Source: Campanula takesimana (Eukaryota; Streptophyta; Magnoliopsida; Asterales; Campanulaceae). From it: a stretch of DNA of 64,000 nucleotides. A program made the translations under genes and the position numbers. Position 1 is the stretch's first letter; each line of letters opens with the position of its first letter. The notes beneath the pieces were generated by a model. It worked only from the letters and a program-made list of their open reading frames with translations. It had not been told where the DNA came from and ran no database searches. This document shows positions 23,166-34,196 of the stretch, piece by piece. The DNA lies in NCBI GenBank assembly GCA_026119855.1, contig JAOWBW010000388.1:310001-374000 (forward strand). The letters run 5' to 3'.

Positions 23166-23770
23166 AGGTGATTTTCAAGATTAAATCTGATAATTGGTGC
23201 AACCGTATGAAGGCACTCCTTCGAACGTGATGTATGGACCTTGTTGAAACGGGTTATGAGGCTCCTGAAGACCCCGCTCCTATCTCAAGAACTGAAGAAT
23301 TTTCTTCAGATACCAAGAAGAAGGATCAGAGCTAGGCTGTTTCAATCATTCTCCAAGCACTGGATGAAGTCACTTTTGAAAAGGTTTCCAATGCCAATAC
23401 ATACAAGCAACTATGCATGGGAGATGCTTCAGTTGGTTTTCTAAGGAAAGGATAAAGCAAAGAAAGTTTGCCTACAAAATTTACGGGGTGAAATAGAAGC
23501 AATTCAGATGAAGGAATCCCAGAAGGTGTCGGATTGTATTATCAAGAGTCGTTGCGAAGGCTTCGTGATGATGATTTTTATGATTTAAGGGTGATTGAGA
23601 AACTCCTTAGATCAGTTAATGAGAAATTTGATCATGGGGTAACGGCCATTGAAAGAATTCAAGGACTTGGAGGAGATGACGATCGAAGAATTGTTTGACT
23701 CGTTGGAGACGTATGAAGATAAGATAATCGAAGGAAGAAAGAACCAGCCACGGAGCACGTGTTATAATCG
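23165..23770 (+). pseudogene. Copia gag (UBN2-type) remnant
   Basis: Pieces in several frames read as the copia gag core: DNWCNRMKALLRT, the aligned Pro-Glu-Asp-Pro-Ala-Pro stretch, SIILQALDEV, WEMLQLVF, LQNLRGEIEAIQMKESQKV, and LRVIEKLLRSVNEKFDH. Several frameshifts and stops (for example at 23247 and 23440) separate them. No protease, integrase or RT follows before the duplicated segment resumes near 24018. Confidence 0.75.
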
Positions 23771-24017
23771 AAGCTCAATTTAAAACACAGGGAGGAAAAT
23801 GGAACAAGCTATACATATAGGATGGAGTAATGTACAACAACATACAATAGGATCAGCCATTTGATATAAACAAAGACTGTTCAGCAAAGGTCTTCAACCA
23901 TGAATTTTCCTTCCTAATACTAGAGCCGTCAACAAAGTGGTTCCCTTTCTAAGAAAAAGTCATGTCTGGTCTCCGATCAGGATCAAGTTCATCAGCATCA
24001 CTCTTCTCACACCCTAC

Positions 24018-24740
24018 ATATTTATTTTGTGGGTTGCGACATCGTTTAGATGATGTCGCATTCATGGCAGATCACCATAACCAAAACTGAAGTCAATCTA
24101 ACAATTTTTTTTAAGAAATATGCCTATCGAATCACTTTCCATCAGTTTAGCCTTTTAGGTTGTAACTATCACGAACCTTCCTAGTTAATTTCGTATATAT
24201 TGAGGAATAAGATATTGGGTTCTGAGTTTCCAAGAGTCAAAATCTCTCCTCATACAGCTAAGCAAAACTTTATATCAAGATCAGTACAACAATTTCCATA
24301 CAATGCGTAGTTGAAGAGTACAAAGAAAACAATGAAAAATAGGTATCGAACAGGTTTTGTATGCTTATTCATGTTCTTGATTATAACTTATAAGTGGCAG
24401 CGGCGGTGAGTTTGGGATTAGGGCAGGCAGGAGTGGTTCTTGATGCAAAGTCTACAGATCCTATTGGCTTTGAAATTTCCCTAACGTGTCCAAAACTTCT
24501 CAGAGGAGTTTCTTTTAGCGTCCGTTTCAGTTATGAGCAATTGCAACCATATCATGTTCTTTATAACGTTGATGTTGACCGTCTACACTATTTTAGTATC
24601 ACAACTTTCAATCCTCATGATAGAGAGTTTCAGGCTCTTGATGATACTGTTGGTGGCAGTAGTGGTGGTGCTGGTGGTTATCAGAGTCTGGATGTGGTAC
24701 ATCATTAAGATCCCTAATGTTTTTTTTATGTGAGAATTAC
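24018..24740 (+). repeat. Second copy of a segmental duplication (first copy 21677-22850)
   Basis: The two segments align from TATTTATTTTGTGGGT through the promoter-like flank (AAGAAATATGCCTATC, CTTCCTAGTTAATTTC, GAGTTTCCAAGA) into the coding part. The first copy has a MITE; the second has none. The spacer between them holds the copia remnant. Confidence 0.85.
24332..24708 (+). pseudogene. Broken paralogue of the 186-aa gene
   Basis: It starts MKNRYRTGFVCLFMFLIITY, matching the start of the copy at 22283, then runs to an early TGA because of a one-base insertion. A second frameshift comes from a GGCA duplication (GGCAGGCAGG near 24423). After it, the frame of the intact copy resumes with GVVLDAKSTDPIGFEI, EQLQPYHVLYNVDVDRLHYF and FNPHDREFQALDDTVGG. 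The product ends 34 codons later with a different tail. It is therefore a pseudogene unless translation starts internally at 24394. Confidence 0.6.
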
Positions 24741-25252
24741 GAATGAAAAGGAAATAATGCAAAGTAATTGAGAGAATGATGCTATCTCATTGATTGAATT
24801 TGGACTTGTTATGTGTGTATTTTCGAGACGGCGACATCTTATCGTATTAGATATACAATTTATATAAATTATAGGTTTATATTTGCTAATTTATGGACCT
24901 GAAGCTGTTTTTCCTAGATTTTGCTCCACCCCTTCCCTGATATAAAAACCAGTCAACGTTTTGTAAAATGCTGTCTACACAATGTAAAACGTGTGTTTTT
25001 ATACTCATTCAACACGTTTTACATAGTGTAGCAAACGTTTTACAAAACGTTGGTTGGTTTTTACATGGGAGGAGCGGTGGAGCAAAATCTGGGACTTTAT
25101 AAAAGAGAAACACACTCACGATTTCACCCCCTTCATATCCGAGGTGGGACTTTAGTAATCCGTGCTAAATTTGAAAATATTAGGATCTTTATATATAGCA
25201 ATAGCTACGATCCTTGGATGAAGCTCTGTATACATTACTCAGCATCTCAAAG

Positions 25253-26165
25253 TTAATTAACTTCACTGTCAGGCTCCTTGAATGTCAACACCCTCTCTAG
25301 ATCCATCACCACATCATCCATAGTAGGGTGTTTGTTTGGGACTGAAAGCAAGCTTCCCCAAATAATATCAAGATCCATCACCACATACCATCCATAGTAG
25401 GGCGTTTGTCTGGGACTGAAAGCAAGCTTCCCCAAAAGATCCATCACCACATCATCCATAGTAGGGCGTTTGTCTAGGACTGAAAGCAAGCTTCCCCAAA
25501 TAATATCAAGATCCATCACCACATCATCCATAGTAGGGCGTTTGTCTGGGACGGAAAGCAAGCTTCCCCAAATAATATCAAGATCCATCACCGCATCATC
25601 CATAGTAGGGCGTTTGTCTAGGACTGAAAGCAAGCTTCCCCAAATAATATCAAGATCCATCACCACATCATCCATAGTAGGGTGTTTGTCTGGGACTGAA
25701 AGCAAGCTTCCCCAAATAATATCAGTAAATGCCTTTAAGGAATCATCAGATATTGCACACACAAGCAGAGCCTTTATAATAAGGGGAAGAAGCAAATAGG
25801 GAGATTGATCTATGTGGTTAGATCTCCGCACTTCTTGTGTAGATAGAAACTACAATCTTCTTCGCAGACATAGTAGTTGTCTTTCTATGTGATTGGTTCT
25901 TGACACCCATCACACACAAATTCCACATCACTTTTTATGGTATGTTACGGTACTTGATATATTCTGGCGCGTAATACCTGCAAATACCTTTAAGGTTAGT
26001 GACGATAGATGAATGGCCAGGAGGATCAGACAACTTGAACATTCCAAAGTCTGAAAAATATAAATCAAATAAAATACTATTTGGCTTCACGTCGCGATGA
26101 ATGATTCCTTTCGGAAGTTCCTTTGTGTTAGTATGAAGGTTTGGTCCTGGGGACGAAGGAGACAT
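25253..26165 (-). pseudogene. Receptor-like kinase fragment, copy 1 (FERONIA-like subdomains)
   Basis: Minus strand. 26165-25935 encodes kinase subdomains VIb-VIII: GIIHRDVKPNSILFD (HRD present), SDFGMFKLSD (DFG present), HSSIVTNLKG and YYAPEYI. 25831-25253 encodes SDDSLKAF and then the subdomain XI motif WGSLLSVPDKRPTMDDVVMDLERVLTF, repeated several times. The N-lobe and most of the C-lobe are missing, and stops and frame breaks separate the parts. The wording resembles malectin-type/FERONIA-like kinases. A second copy is at 37900-38455. Confidence 0.8.
25299..25723 (-). repeat. In-frame 72-bp minisatellite in the kinase remnant
   Basis: Six tandem units of 72 bases (one shortened and out of frame) encode the 24-residue kinase motif DIIWGSLLSVPDKRPTMDDV plus VMDL. 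The paralogous segment near 37960-38010 has a single unit, so the expansion happened here after duplication. Confidence 0.9.
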
Positions 26166-26428
26166 GTCTAGTTTGTATACTCTATTATAAGAAAAGTGGA
26201 ATATGCCGTATATCAGCTGTTTGGAGATTTTAGAACAAAATTTTGAAAGATTAGATTTATATAAAGATTAGAGAGAAAGGGAAAGAAAGAGATGCATCAT
26301 AGAGAGAAGATTTTGATGACCATGGTCATGAATGAAAAATTGAAAGGAGAGGTACATTGCTCTTGGTGCATAACTATCATATATATAATCGAAGGGACAA
26401 AGTCGCCCATTCATCGAAATATAGAGTA

Positions 26429-26684
26429 CTTCCTCAGTACGTACCGGAATAAATGTCTTACTTTCCATTTTCGTTTGTCTCAAAATAAATGTCGTCTTAC
26501 TAAAAATAGGGTATGAAGTTTGGTGATTTTCCTATACTACACATTCTAATAGACACAAAAATTGCAATGTCAGAGGAGGTGTCACTCTATCAATATGAAT
26601 AAATTGTGCAATCAAAGAAACATAACTAAAAAGCTTAAAATAATTGACTTGCCAATCATGATATTTATTCTGGGAAAGAGGGAG
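26429..26684. mobile_element. Stowaway-like MITE
   Basis: CTTCCTCAGTACGTACCGGAATAAATG at the left and CATGATATTTATTCTGGGAAAGAGGGAG at the right with TA on both sides. The matching point of the paralogous segment (about 38720) lacks it. Confidence 0.6.
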
Positions 26685-26781
26685 TATTAAATAATCATAT
26701 ATAGACTGATAAATAAGACTCCCTGTCTCAAAATATTGTCGCGTTTACAAAAATGGGAATATTTAGTTCTGATTTATAAAT

Positions 26782-28128
26782 GGGGATTTTTACCAATAAG
26801 TCCCCGGGGGAATGTGGTATTTACCAATAAAAACACAACATTTCAAATTCTACCTTAGGGTCCTTAGGTTCAAATCAATTTTACCAATAAATCCCTCATA
26901 CCTTTAAAATGACAAAAATAGCCCCAGCCCAAATTAAATCCTCCAACACCTCTAACCTTTGACCATTTTGACTGCCACCTTTATATTTGACCACAACCGC
27001 CCGCTGCCACTGACTGCCGCCGACCACCACCGCCGCCGGCCATCACCACCGCCGGCAACCACCACCTCCGCCGGCCACCACCGCCGCCGCCGGTGACATC
27101 CGCTTCCGGCCAACCGCCGGACCTCACCCACTGCAACCCCAAGTATTATAAATAAAAATTATTTGCTCTTGGGAGGGTTTGAACCTATGACCTATTGGTC
27201 TTGCCTAAGACTCCTAACCACTATGTCAATCTTCTTACTTGTTCTATTAGTAGACTATTATATATTTAACACTACAACCTCACATTTGTTGTTGTATTTT
27301 TTTTTTTTGTTGGGAGTATTAATTCTTCACAATTGAACAATTACTCATTTTTAAGAAAAAAAAAGAGATAAATTTATTTCACAATTATTTAAAGAGCATT
27401 TGACAACACATAGTTCTGAAAATTAGTATCATTTGATAACTGAGAAATGAATGTACCAGTTCTTGTACTCATATTCATATGTGAAAAAAATGAGAAATGA
27501 ATGTCTCATTTATTATATAATTAAACCGATAAATTGAGTCATCAATTTTGAAAAATGAGAGATGATTTTTATCAGCTTTTACTCAATTATGAACAACTGT
27601 TAAATGAATGTCTCAGTTATTATATTCAAATTCATGTATGAACAACTGTGAAATGCATGTCTCAGTTATTATAATGATTGTGAAAAATTGAGAGATGAAT
27701 TTATCAGTTTTTAAAATGAAAAAATGACACAACTGTGAAATCACACAATTGAGAAATCATACAACTGAAAAATCAGTTGAAAAATGATTTTACAAGTGAA
27801 AAATAAAAATAAAAAAATAACACAACTGTGAAATCACACAAATGTGAAATCATACAATTGTGAAATCATATAATTGTGAAATCATACAACTGTGAAATCA
27901 ATTGAAAATTAATTTTATAAGTGATAAATGAAAAATGACACAAGTGTGTAAAACTGATTTGTCAATTATTTACTAGTGAAAAATGAAGTTTTTATTTTTA
28001 AAATTTGAATCATAACTTGAATATACTTTTTTGATTCGTTTCAACGATATGAATAATTCGGTGGTGTCAAATTATTTTTTCGACTTCTAGATTGCAAGAT
28101 ATATCATTTTAAAATTTTAATGGGAAAA

Positions 28129-28169
<41 letters not shown>

Positions 28170-28420
28170 AGGAGAGGAGTGGAGAGAGAGAGCAGCATTG
28201 TTGAGAGAGAGAGAGAGAGAAGGAGAGGAGTGGAGAGAGAGAGCAACATTGTTGAGATGTGAGCAGTTTGGCAGCAGAGGCAGCAGCTTGGCGTGCGTCT
28301 TTGGGTGACCAGGGGCATTTTTGTTCAAGGAAATTGCAAGGGACTTATTGGCGAGTTTCCATAATATCGGTCCTTATTGGTTATTTTTGTTTGGATGAGG
28401 GACTTATTGGTCAAAGCCTC
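26782..28420. mobile_element. Non-autonomous DNA element, copy 2 (empty site known)
   Basis: Same family as 8401-10457: it starts GGGGATTTTTACCAATAAG and ends GGGACTTATTGGTCAAAGCCTC. It has the AACTGTGAAATCACAC-rich region at 27727-27900 and a GA-rich tract at 28128-28235 in which a block of about 50 bases is duplicated. Left flank TTATAAAT (26774-26781) and right flank TTATAATG (28421-28428) correspond to the single TTATAAAT at 38812-38819 in the paralogous segment, which is the empty site. A C-rich block (27000-27130, CCGCCGCCGG words) and, on the minus strand near 27170-27230, tRNA-like A and B boxes (TAGTGGTTAGG, GGTTCAAACCC) are inside. No transposase is seen. Confidence 0.78.
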
Positions 28421-28520
28421 TTATAATGTACAAGCAAATTACAAAAAATAAAGCACAATTCATCAAAAGATTGACAAGTGAACTGTCACACATATAGATG
28501 GACCGAGAAATACACAAATA

Positions 28521-28771
28521 CTCCATCCGTCCCATTTTAAACTTCAAAAATTTCCATTTTGGTTGTCCAGTTTTAAACTTCAAAACCGAAAAAGGAAAGC
28601 TTTTTATAATTCTTTATCTGTGGGCTCTACATGTCATACAACAATAACCCACTAACTATTCCCTACCCAACTTTCTCTCTCCTACCAAACCATCTATACT
28701 CACAACACATCACTTTTTTCTTAATTCTTGAACCCAATTTTTTTTTGAAGTTTAAAATGAGACGGAGGGAG
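28521..28771. mobile_element. Stowaway-type MITE
   Basis: CTCCATCCGTCCCATTTTAAACTTC at the left and GAAGTTTAAAATGAGACGGAGGGAG at the right, TA flanks at 28519-28520 and 28772-28773; absent from the paralogous segment. Confidence 0.85.
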
Positions 28772-28842
28772 TACTTGATAATGAATCCAAACGAGGTCCT
28801 ACATGTGCATTCATAAATCAAACCAAATAAAGAAAAGAGATG

Positions 28843-29200
28843 TCCCCCGGGGCATAGCTCAGTGGTTAAGGAGGGGGACATAAGTTGTTGAGCTGGAGGC
28901 ATAGAGTGTGGGTTCGATTCCTGGTGGGAGCAATTAGTGCCAGGGCCGAGCAACCGTAAGTCCTGGCACAACGGAGCTCTCCGGGCTCTTTTCCGGGGTC
29001 GGACCTTCTATTGTGTTATCAGTTGACATGTGCTCAAACCCTGGCTACTGAGGCACATCCCGCGATTTAACGGGTGGTAGGGAAGAGGGACCGGAACTAC
29101 TACCCCCAGGAGTAGTTGGCGGAGCTAGGCCGAGCAACCGTAAGTCTGGCGAAGTTGGTGAACCTGGGCATCAAAAAAATAAAAAAAAAATAAAAAAAAA
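28843..29200 (+). mobile_element. tRNA-derived SINE with 18-bp target duplication
   Basis: A tRNA-like head (GGGGCATAGCTCAGTGGTTA for box A, GGGTTCGATTCC for box B at 28910-28921), a non-tRNA body containing GCCGAGCAACCGTAAGTC twice, and an A-rich tail of AAAAAAT units. The 18 bases AAATAAAGAAAAGAGATG occur at 28825-28842 and again at 29201-29218. The paralogous segment near 38980 has no insertion. Confidence 0.92.
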
Positions 29201-29483
29201 AAATAAAGAAAAGAGATGGCAAGTAGCTGGGCCGGCAGGTTTGACTTCATAAGGTCACGTGAGTGCACATGTATGAGATCTTGATTTCCTCATTTTTATT
29301 GTATTTACAAGGATACCAGACGTTTGATAGATTCACTTTTTAATGTCTAGAAAATATAATCGTAGAGCCTTCAAATGTTTGTAAAGTAAAAAAAAAAATT
29401 GGTTGCCTGAGACTGATTTTGTCGCCACAAAGCATTGTCACCTAAAAAATTTCTTTGGAACAAACTATTTGCCGCTCTATTGC

Positions 29484-29634
29484 GACGAAGGTGTTGGTCA
29501 TTTCAGTTGTTATGTGACAAATCTATGGCAGCTAATCAACCTAGGAGTTTCTTATTGGGACGAAGGTGCGTTGGTCATTTCAGTTGTTATGTGACAAATC
29601 TATGGCAGCTAATCAACCTAGGAGTTTCTTATTG
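29484..29634. repeat. 75-bp tandem duplication
   Basis: GACGAAGGTG(CG)TTGGTCA through AGGAGTTTCTTATTGG occurs twice in direct succession (29484-29558 and 29559-29634), differing by one inserted base. Origin unknown. Confidence 0.9.
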
Positions 29635-29730
29635 GCAACAAAGTCATTGGCTTCGCCCATTGATGAGGGCGAACAAAAGCCTGAAGACGCTGTTTAGGCC
29701 CTATTACCGGCCTGAAGTATGGACATTAAT

Positions 29731-31868
29731 ATATGCTTGAAGGTGTACTGTTATGCACAATGATTGGGTCTCTATTTATACAACCTTAAGGAAGAATCTA
29801 GAGTTATAATCTAATTACATAAAATAATTCTACTATGAAAGTAATCACAATTTAAAGAAGGAAAACAATATAAAAAGGAAACTAATGCTATTTACATAGA
29901 AAATAAAAAAGTAGGAATCTGGACTAGAAAACGGGTCTAAGAGCACTCCAATAGAGGGCTCATTGCAGTGAGTAAGCGGACTTGTGGTAGGGTCTAGGCA
30001 ATAGTAGACACTTTGAGTTGGAGAGTAACCTACAAAGATGCAGGGGATAAAGGAGGGGGCAAGTTTGTGAGGTGTGTAAGGACGAAGCCAAGGTAACAAA
30101 GGCAGCCAAAAAGCTACGGAGTTTGGTATAGTTGGGGGAAGTTTTGAAAAGACAAAGATATATAGGGTGAATCATTTTTGAGGGTGGCTGTGGGAAGGCG
30201 ATTTATGAGTTATGTGACTGTGGTAAAGGCAAAGGTCCAAAAAGTGAGGGAGGTTGGCATAAGTAAGACGAGTAAGAGCAGTTTCAACCATGTGACGATG
30301 ACGTCGTTCACAATAGCCATTATGTTCAGGTGTATGAAGGGGTGAAGTCAGATGAGAGATGCCGGTTTGCACGAGGTTGCGTGTGGGTTTGAGATAATCC
30401 CTACCATTATCAATGAAAAGTTGGATGATTCGGTTGAAGAATTTCTCAACAAGGGCTTTAAATCTGGTCAAGGTGGCAAATGTTTCAGACTTTTGTTTGA
30501 GAGGATGGAACCATGTGTCTTTGGTTAAGTGATCCAAAAAATGACATAATATTTAAAATGATCACGGGAGTAGACGGGAGAAGTCTAGACATCGGAAAAC
30601 ACAAGTTCGAGAGGAGCAGCGGAAGCAAGAGAAGAATTCAAAAAAGGTAATTTGTGACTTTTAGTAATGTTGCGAGCATTACAATGAGTAAAAGATCCTA
30701 ACATAATTGATAAAGAAAACTTGCTATCTGAAATAATAGGTGGTGCAGGATGGCCGAGACGATGATGCCAAGAATGAGCCGAGGTGGAGGTGCTAACAGG
30801 AAGAGCCTGTGGAGAGGGTGGTTGCCAAAGATAGATGCCATGATCACTAGTTCCATGAAGAAGGACGTGTGTCGAAAGATCTTTAATAACAAAATAAGTG
30901 GGTGAAAACTCAATAGTGGCATTGTTTTCTTTGCAAAAGTGAGAGACGGAAAGAATATTATGACAAATACGAGGAACATAGAGAACATGATTAAAGTGAC
31001 GGGTAATGCGAGGGAAAAGAAGAGTAAAGGAACCTATGGTGGAGATGGTAAGGGAAGAGCCATCACCAATGAGGATATCATCACAACCATTGTATGGATT
31101 GTAAAGAGCAAGATTGGCGAGATCATTAGTGATGTGGCGCGTGGCACCACTATGTCAAGGAACCAAGGAGTGTGAGCATTGGTGGCGGTATGAGCTTGGT
31201 GAGGAGAAAGGATGGTGTGTGGGAAGGGAGTACGGTTGGGAGTGGGGGGTGGAGGGAAGGTAACCGTGGGATAGTCACCTTTAAATTGGCGGCAATTGGG
31301 AGAAAACATGGCCAATGTTTATGCAGTACACACGCATTTACCAGTACACATGCATTTACCATTAAATGGGCGAGGAGTAAATGGTGGTGAGGGAAGGTTT
31401 CGGGATGTTGTTTGATTTAGGAGAAGACGCCATTGGGTGTGGCACGGTTGAGGTTGTAGCCGGTGAGGGGGTGGTGCCGGGATTGAGTGATGCCGGAAAA
31501 AAGAAGAAGACGCCATTGGGTAGGGCGGGGTTGAGGTTGTAGCCGGTGGGGGGTGGTGCCAAAAAAAAAAAAAAATAAGGCTCTAAATCAAGAGAGCTCT
31601 TATACAAATGTAAAACATATGCTTGAAGGTGTAATTTTATTCACAATGATTGGGTCCCTATTTATACAAACTCAAGGAAGAATCTAAAGTTATAATCTAA
31701 TTACGTAACTAATTCTACTAAGAAGTAAGTGATTACAATCAAAAGAAGGAAAACAATACAAAAAGGAAACTAATTGTATTTACATAGGAAACCAAAAATG
31801 TAAGAAACGTAATCAGAAAACGGGTCTAAAAGCGCTCCAGTGGATGGCTCATTGCAGTGACTAGAGGA
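29731..31868 (-). mobile_element. Copia retrotransposon remnant with two LTR copies
   Basis: 29731-29974 and 31619-31865 are direct repeats (ATGCTTGAAGGTGTA, ACAATGATTGGGTC, AACGGGTCTAA, GCTCATTGCAGTGA), the LTR-derived ends. Between them the minus strand holds degraded copia polyprotein without RT or RNase H. The integrase runs straight into the 3' repeat, so the rear half of pol was lost by internal deletion. Confidence 0.8.
29960..31607 (-). pseudogene. Copia gag-protease-integrase pseudogene
   Basis: Minus-strand pieces in order: a gag tail with TPWFLD near 31180 (start of the protease Asp motif, frame broken just after), IFGNHPLHRLFL and HHRLGHP-type gag-pre-integrase sequence (30988-30698), and an integrase core at 30537-30172 (DHLTKDTWFHPLKQKSETF, FKALVEKFF, LFIDNGRDY, SHLTSPLHTPEHNGYCERRH). 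It ends with YTPHKLAPSFIPCIFVGYSP near 30050. Several frameshifts and stops break it. Confidence 0.85.
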
Positions 31869-31869
31869 C

Positions 31870-32224
31870 TCCGGTGGATGGCTCATAGCTTACTGAGAAC
31901 ACCAGAATGGCCGCGCCTAGGAGGACTCTAGTGGGGGCTCATAGGTCCAGTTTCCAGTTTTCTAGGCTTATAAACATCTACTTTGTTTTAAGAATATTAG
32001 AGGCAGTTTTTGTAGTTTTATATTATTGGGACTTTTTACATTGAATCGACGAGAATTGAAGATCATTACTAGTTGTTCTGCGCAATTCAACAACGCTTGA
32101 TATTTTCTTTGCTTCTGCTAGAAGGCCACAAATTAAGCCATTCACATATAATTTTGATTGCTCAATTACAAAATGAAAGCAAAAGTCCGAAGATTAAGCC
32201 TTTTTATCAAATTGCACGCACTAG
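31870..32224. other. No gene seen
   Basis: Unique-looking AT-rich sequence between the copia remnant and the next repeat element. I see no coding frame or repeat ends in it. Confidence 0.5.
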
Positions 32225-33845
32225 GAAAAATTCCACAAGGCCCCTCCTCTCAGATTCTTATTCCATAAAACCCCAGGCGAGATGTAAAATTCCAACTAAC
32301 CCCAAATTTGAAATCAAAATGCCATAAAACCCCCCAAACCCCATCACTCAGGCCCGCCCAACCCGATTCCCCCCGCCTAAGCGGATTCGGACCCCAGCAA
32401 CCCGCTCCAGACCCGCCCAGACCCGCCATTGTAAATGAAAAACAAAAAAGTTGCCATAAGGTTTCGAACTCATGATCTCCAAGGGGAAAGTGTGACTTAA
32501 CCACTGAACCACATAACATCTTATTTAATGTTTCTCAACATTTAATATTAGAAGTATCATTCTGGCCAAAATAAATGATATAAATTAAATCTTTCCAATC
32601 CATTAATGAAATTCTTGATTATTCACAAAAACATTAAATTTGTAAAATAAATATCATTTTACATTAAAAAAATGATTTTTTAGGTCTTATAATTTCTATC
32701 AAAGTCTTGTAAATTCTTATTAAACATGTAAATTGTCTCATATCAGACTCATGAGAGCCATTTACAAAGGTCTCATATCAGACTCATGAGTCTCTTAACA
32801 GGTCTCATAAGTGATTTTTAAAGTCTTATAATTTGTATCAAAGCCTTGTAAATTCTTATGAGACATGTAAATTGTCTCATACCAGACTCGTAAGTCTATT
32901 TACAAGGTCTCATAGCAGACTCATGAGTCTCTCAAATGTCTCATAAGTGTATTTTTTAAGTCTTATAATTTGTATCAAAATCTTTGTAAATTCTTATGAG
33001 ACATGTAAAAAAGTCTCATATAAGACTTATGAGGGTCTATTTACAAGGTCTCATAGCAGTCTTATGAGTCTCTCAAAGGTCTCATAAGTGCATTTTTTAG
33101 GTCTTATAATTTGTATCAAAGTCTTTGTAAATTCTTATGAGACATGTAAAAAAAGTCTCATATAAGACTTATGAGGGTCTATTTACAAGGTCTCATAGCA
33201 GACTCATGAGTCTCTCAAAAGGTCTTATAAGTGCAAATAATGACAGTTTGGTAATAAAGACTTAAATAGTGTCATTTTAAATAAATAGTTTACTGGAGGG
33301 TGCTAGTAAAAAAAATAAAAATAAAAATTCGATATTGCACAAAATTATAATTTAATTTATCTTTGGGTCTTTTATATTTTTTTCTAATAAAATATTTAAA
33401 TACTTTATATTTTTTTAAATCTTGTTTTTCCTTTTTTTTTTAACAAAAAGTTGATGTTTTGGGAATAATCAAAAATTTTATAAATTGGTTTGGAATCTTG
33501 CTTTTTCTTCACTTAGTTTCATTTAGGCGCAATAGTAATAGAATATATTGCAAATTTTGTATCAAATAGTTGGTTGGTATAATGGTTAAGTTGTTAGTTT
33601 TCAAAATAAGTCATGGGTTCAATTCCCATACTCAACATTTTAATTTTGTATCCAAACGGTGAGCTGGGCTGGGCTGGGCTGGGGCATGGGCGGGCTCGGG
33701 TATGAGGTTGGATGGGCTGGGCAGGGCATGGGCGGGGCTGGGGCGGGTTGTGGGTTGTGATGGGTTTAAATGGGATTTTGATCTGACCTTGGGTTTTTAT
33801 GGCATTTGGATCTCGCCCAGGGAGTCTAGAGTCCAAAGCCCATTG
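32225..33845. repeat. Repeat-array element, copy A
   Basis: The left part (CATAAAACCCC, GGCGAGATGTAAAATTCC, AACTAACCCC) and right part (GATCTGACCTTGGGTTTTTA, GGCATTTGGATCTCGCCCAG) recur at both ends of the longer copy at 49100-52325, partly as inverted versions of each other. The centre (32684-33240) is about four units of roughly 140 bases rich in TCTCATA...GACTCATGAGTC, with TTATAATTTGTATCAAAG at each unit start. Two tRNA-like box A/B pairs occur (minus strand near 32455-32510; plus strand near 33570-33640), followed by a GGGCTGGGC-rich block. Confidence 0.7.
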
Positions 33846-34196
33846 CACTAAGATTTGATAGATTAAAACTTAGTAACAGCAAACCAAAGTCCACAACAAA
33901 TTTTATAGTATTACAGAGAGTAGTTGCTGAAATAGCTGTCGTGCTCTCTGTCACGAGTTTATACTTAAAAAGAATTGGCAGTCACACATTTATACTTAAA
34001 ACACATTTCAAAGAATTTGTAAACAAAGATATTATGGAGTAGCGACAAGTTAACGTGTGTCGTGAAGAGTTTCCACCAGCCCTTGTACTCCAAGGACATC
34101 TTCAAAGTCAACGTTCATCGTAAATTAAATATCCGGACCATGATGTATCTAAGTTAGAGTTTCCACTAGCTCCCTGTACATTATTTTTGGTGTGTG

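Noticed and set aside
32684..33240. Regularly spaced repeats that could suggest a CRISPR-like array
   Set aside because: Units of about 140 bases are tandem and continuous with no unique spacers, and the DNA is from a plant nucleus. This is a minisatellite-like array in a repeat element.
33570..33645. A real tRNA gene
   Set aside because: Only box A and B resemble tRNA; no cloverleaf with proper anticodon stem, and it recurs inside a repeat element.
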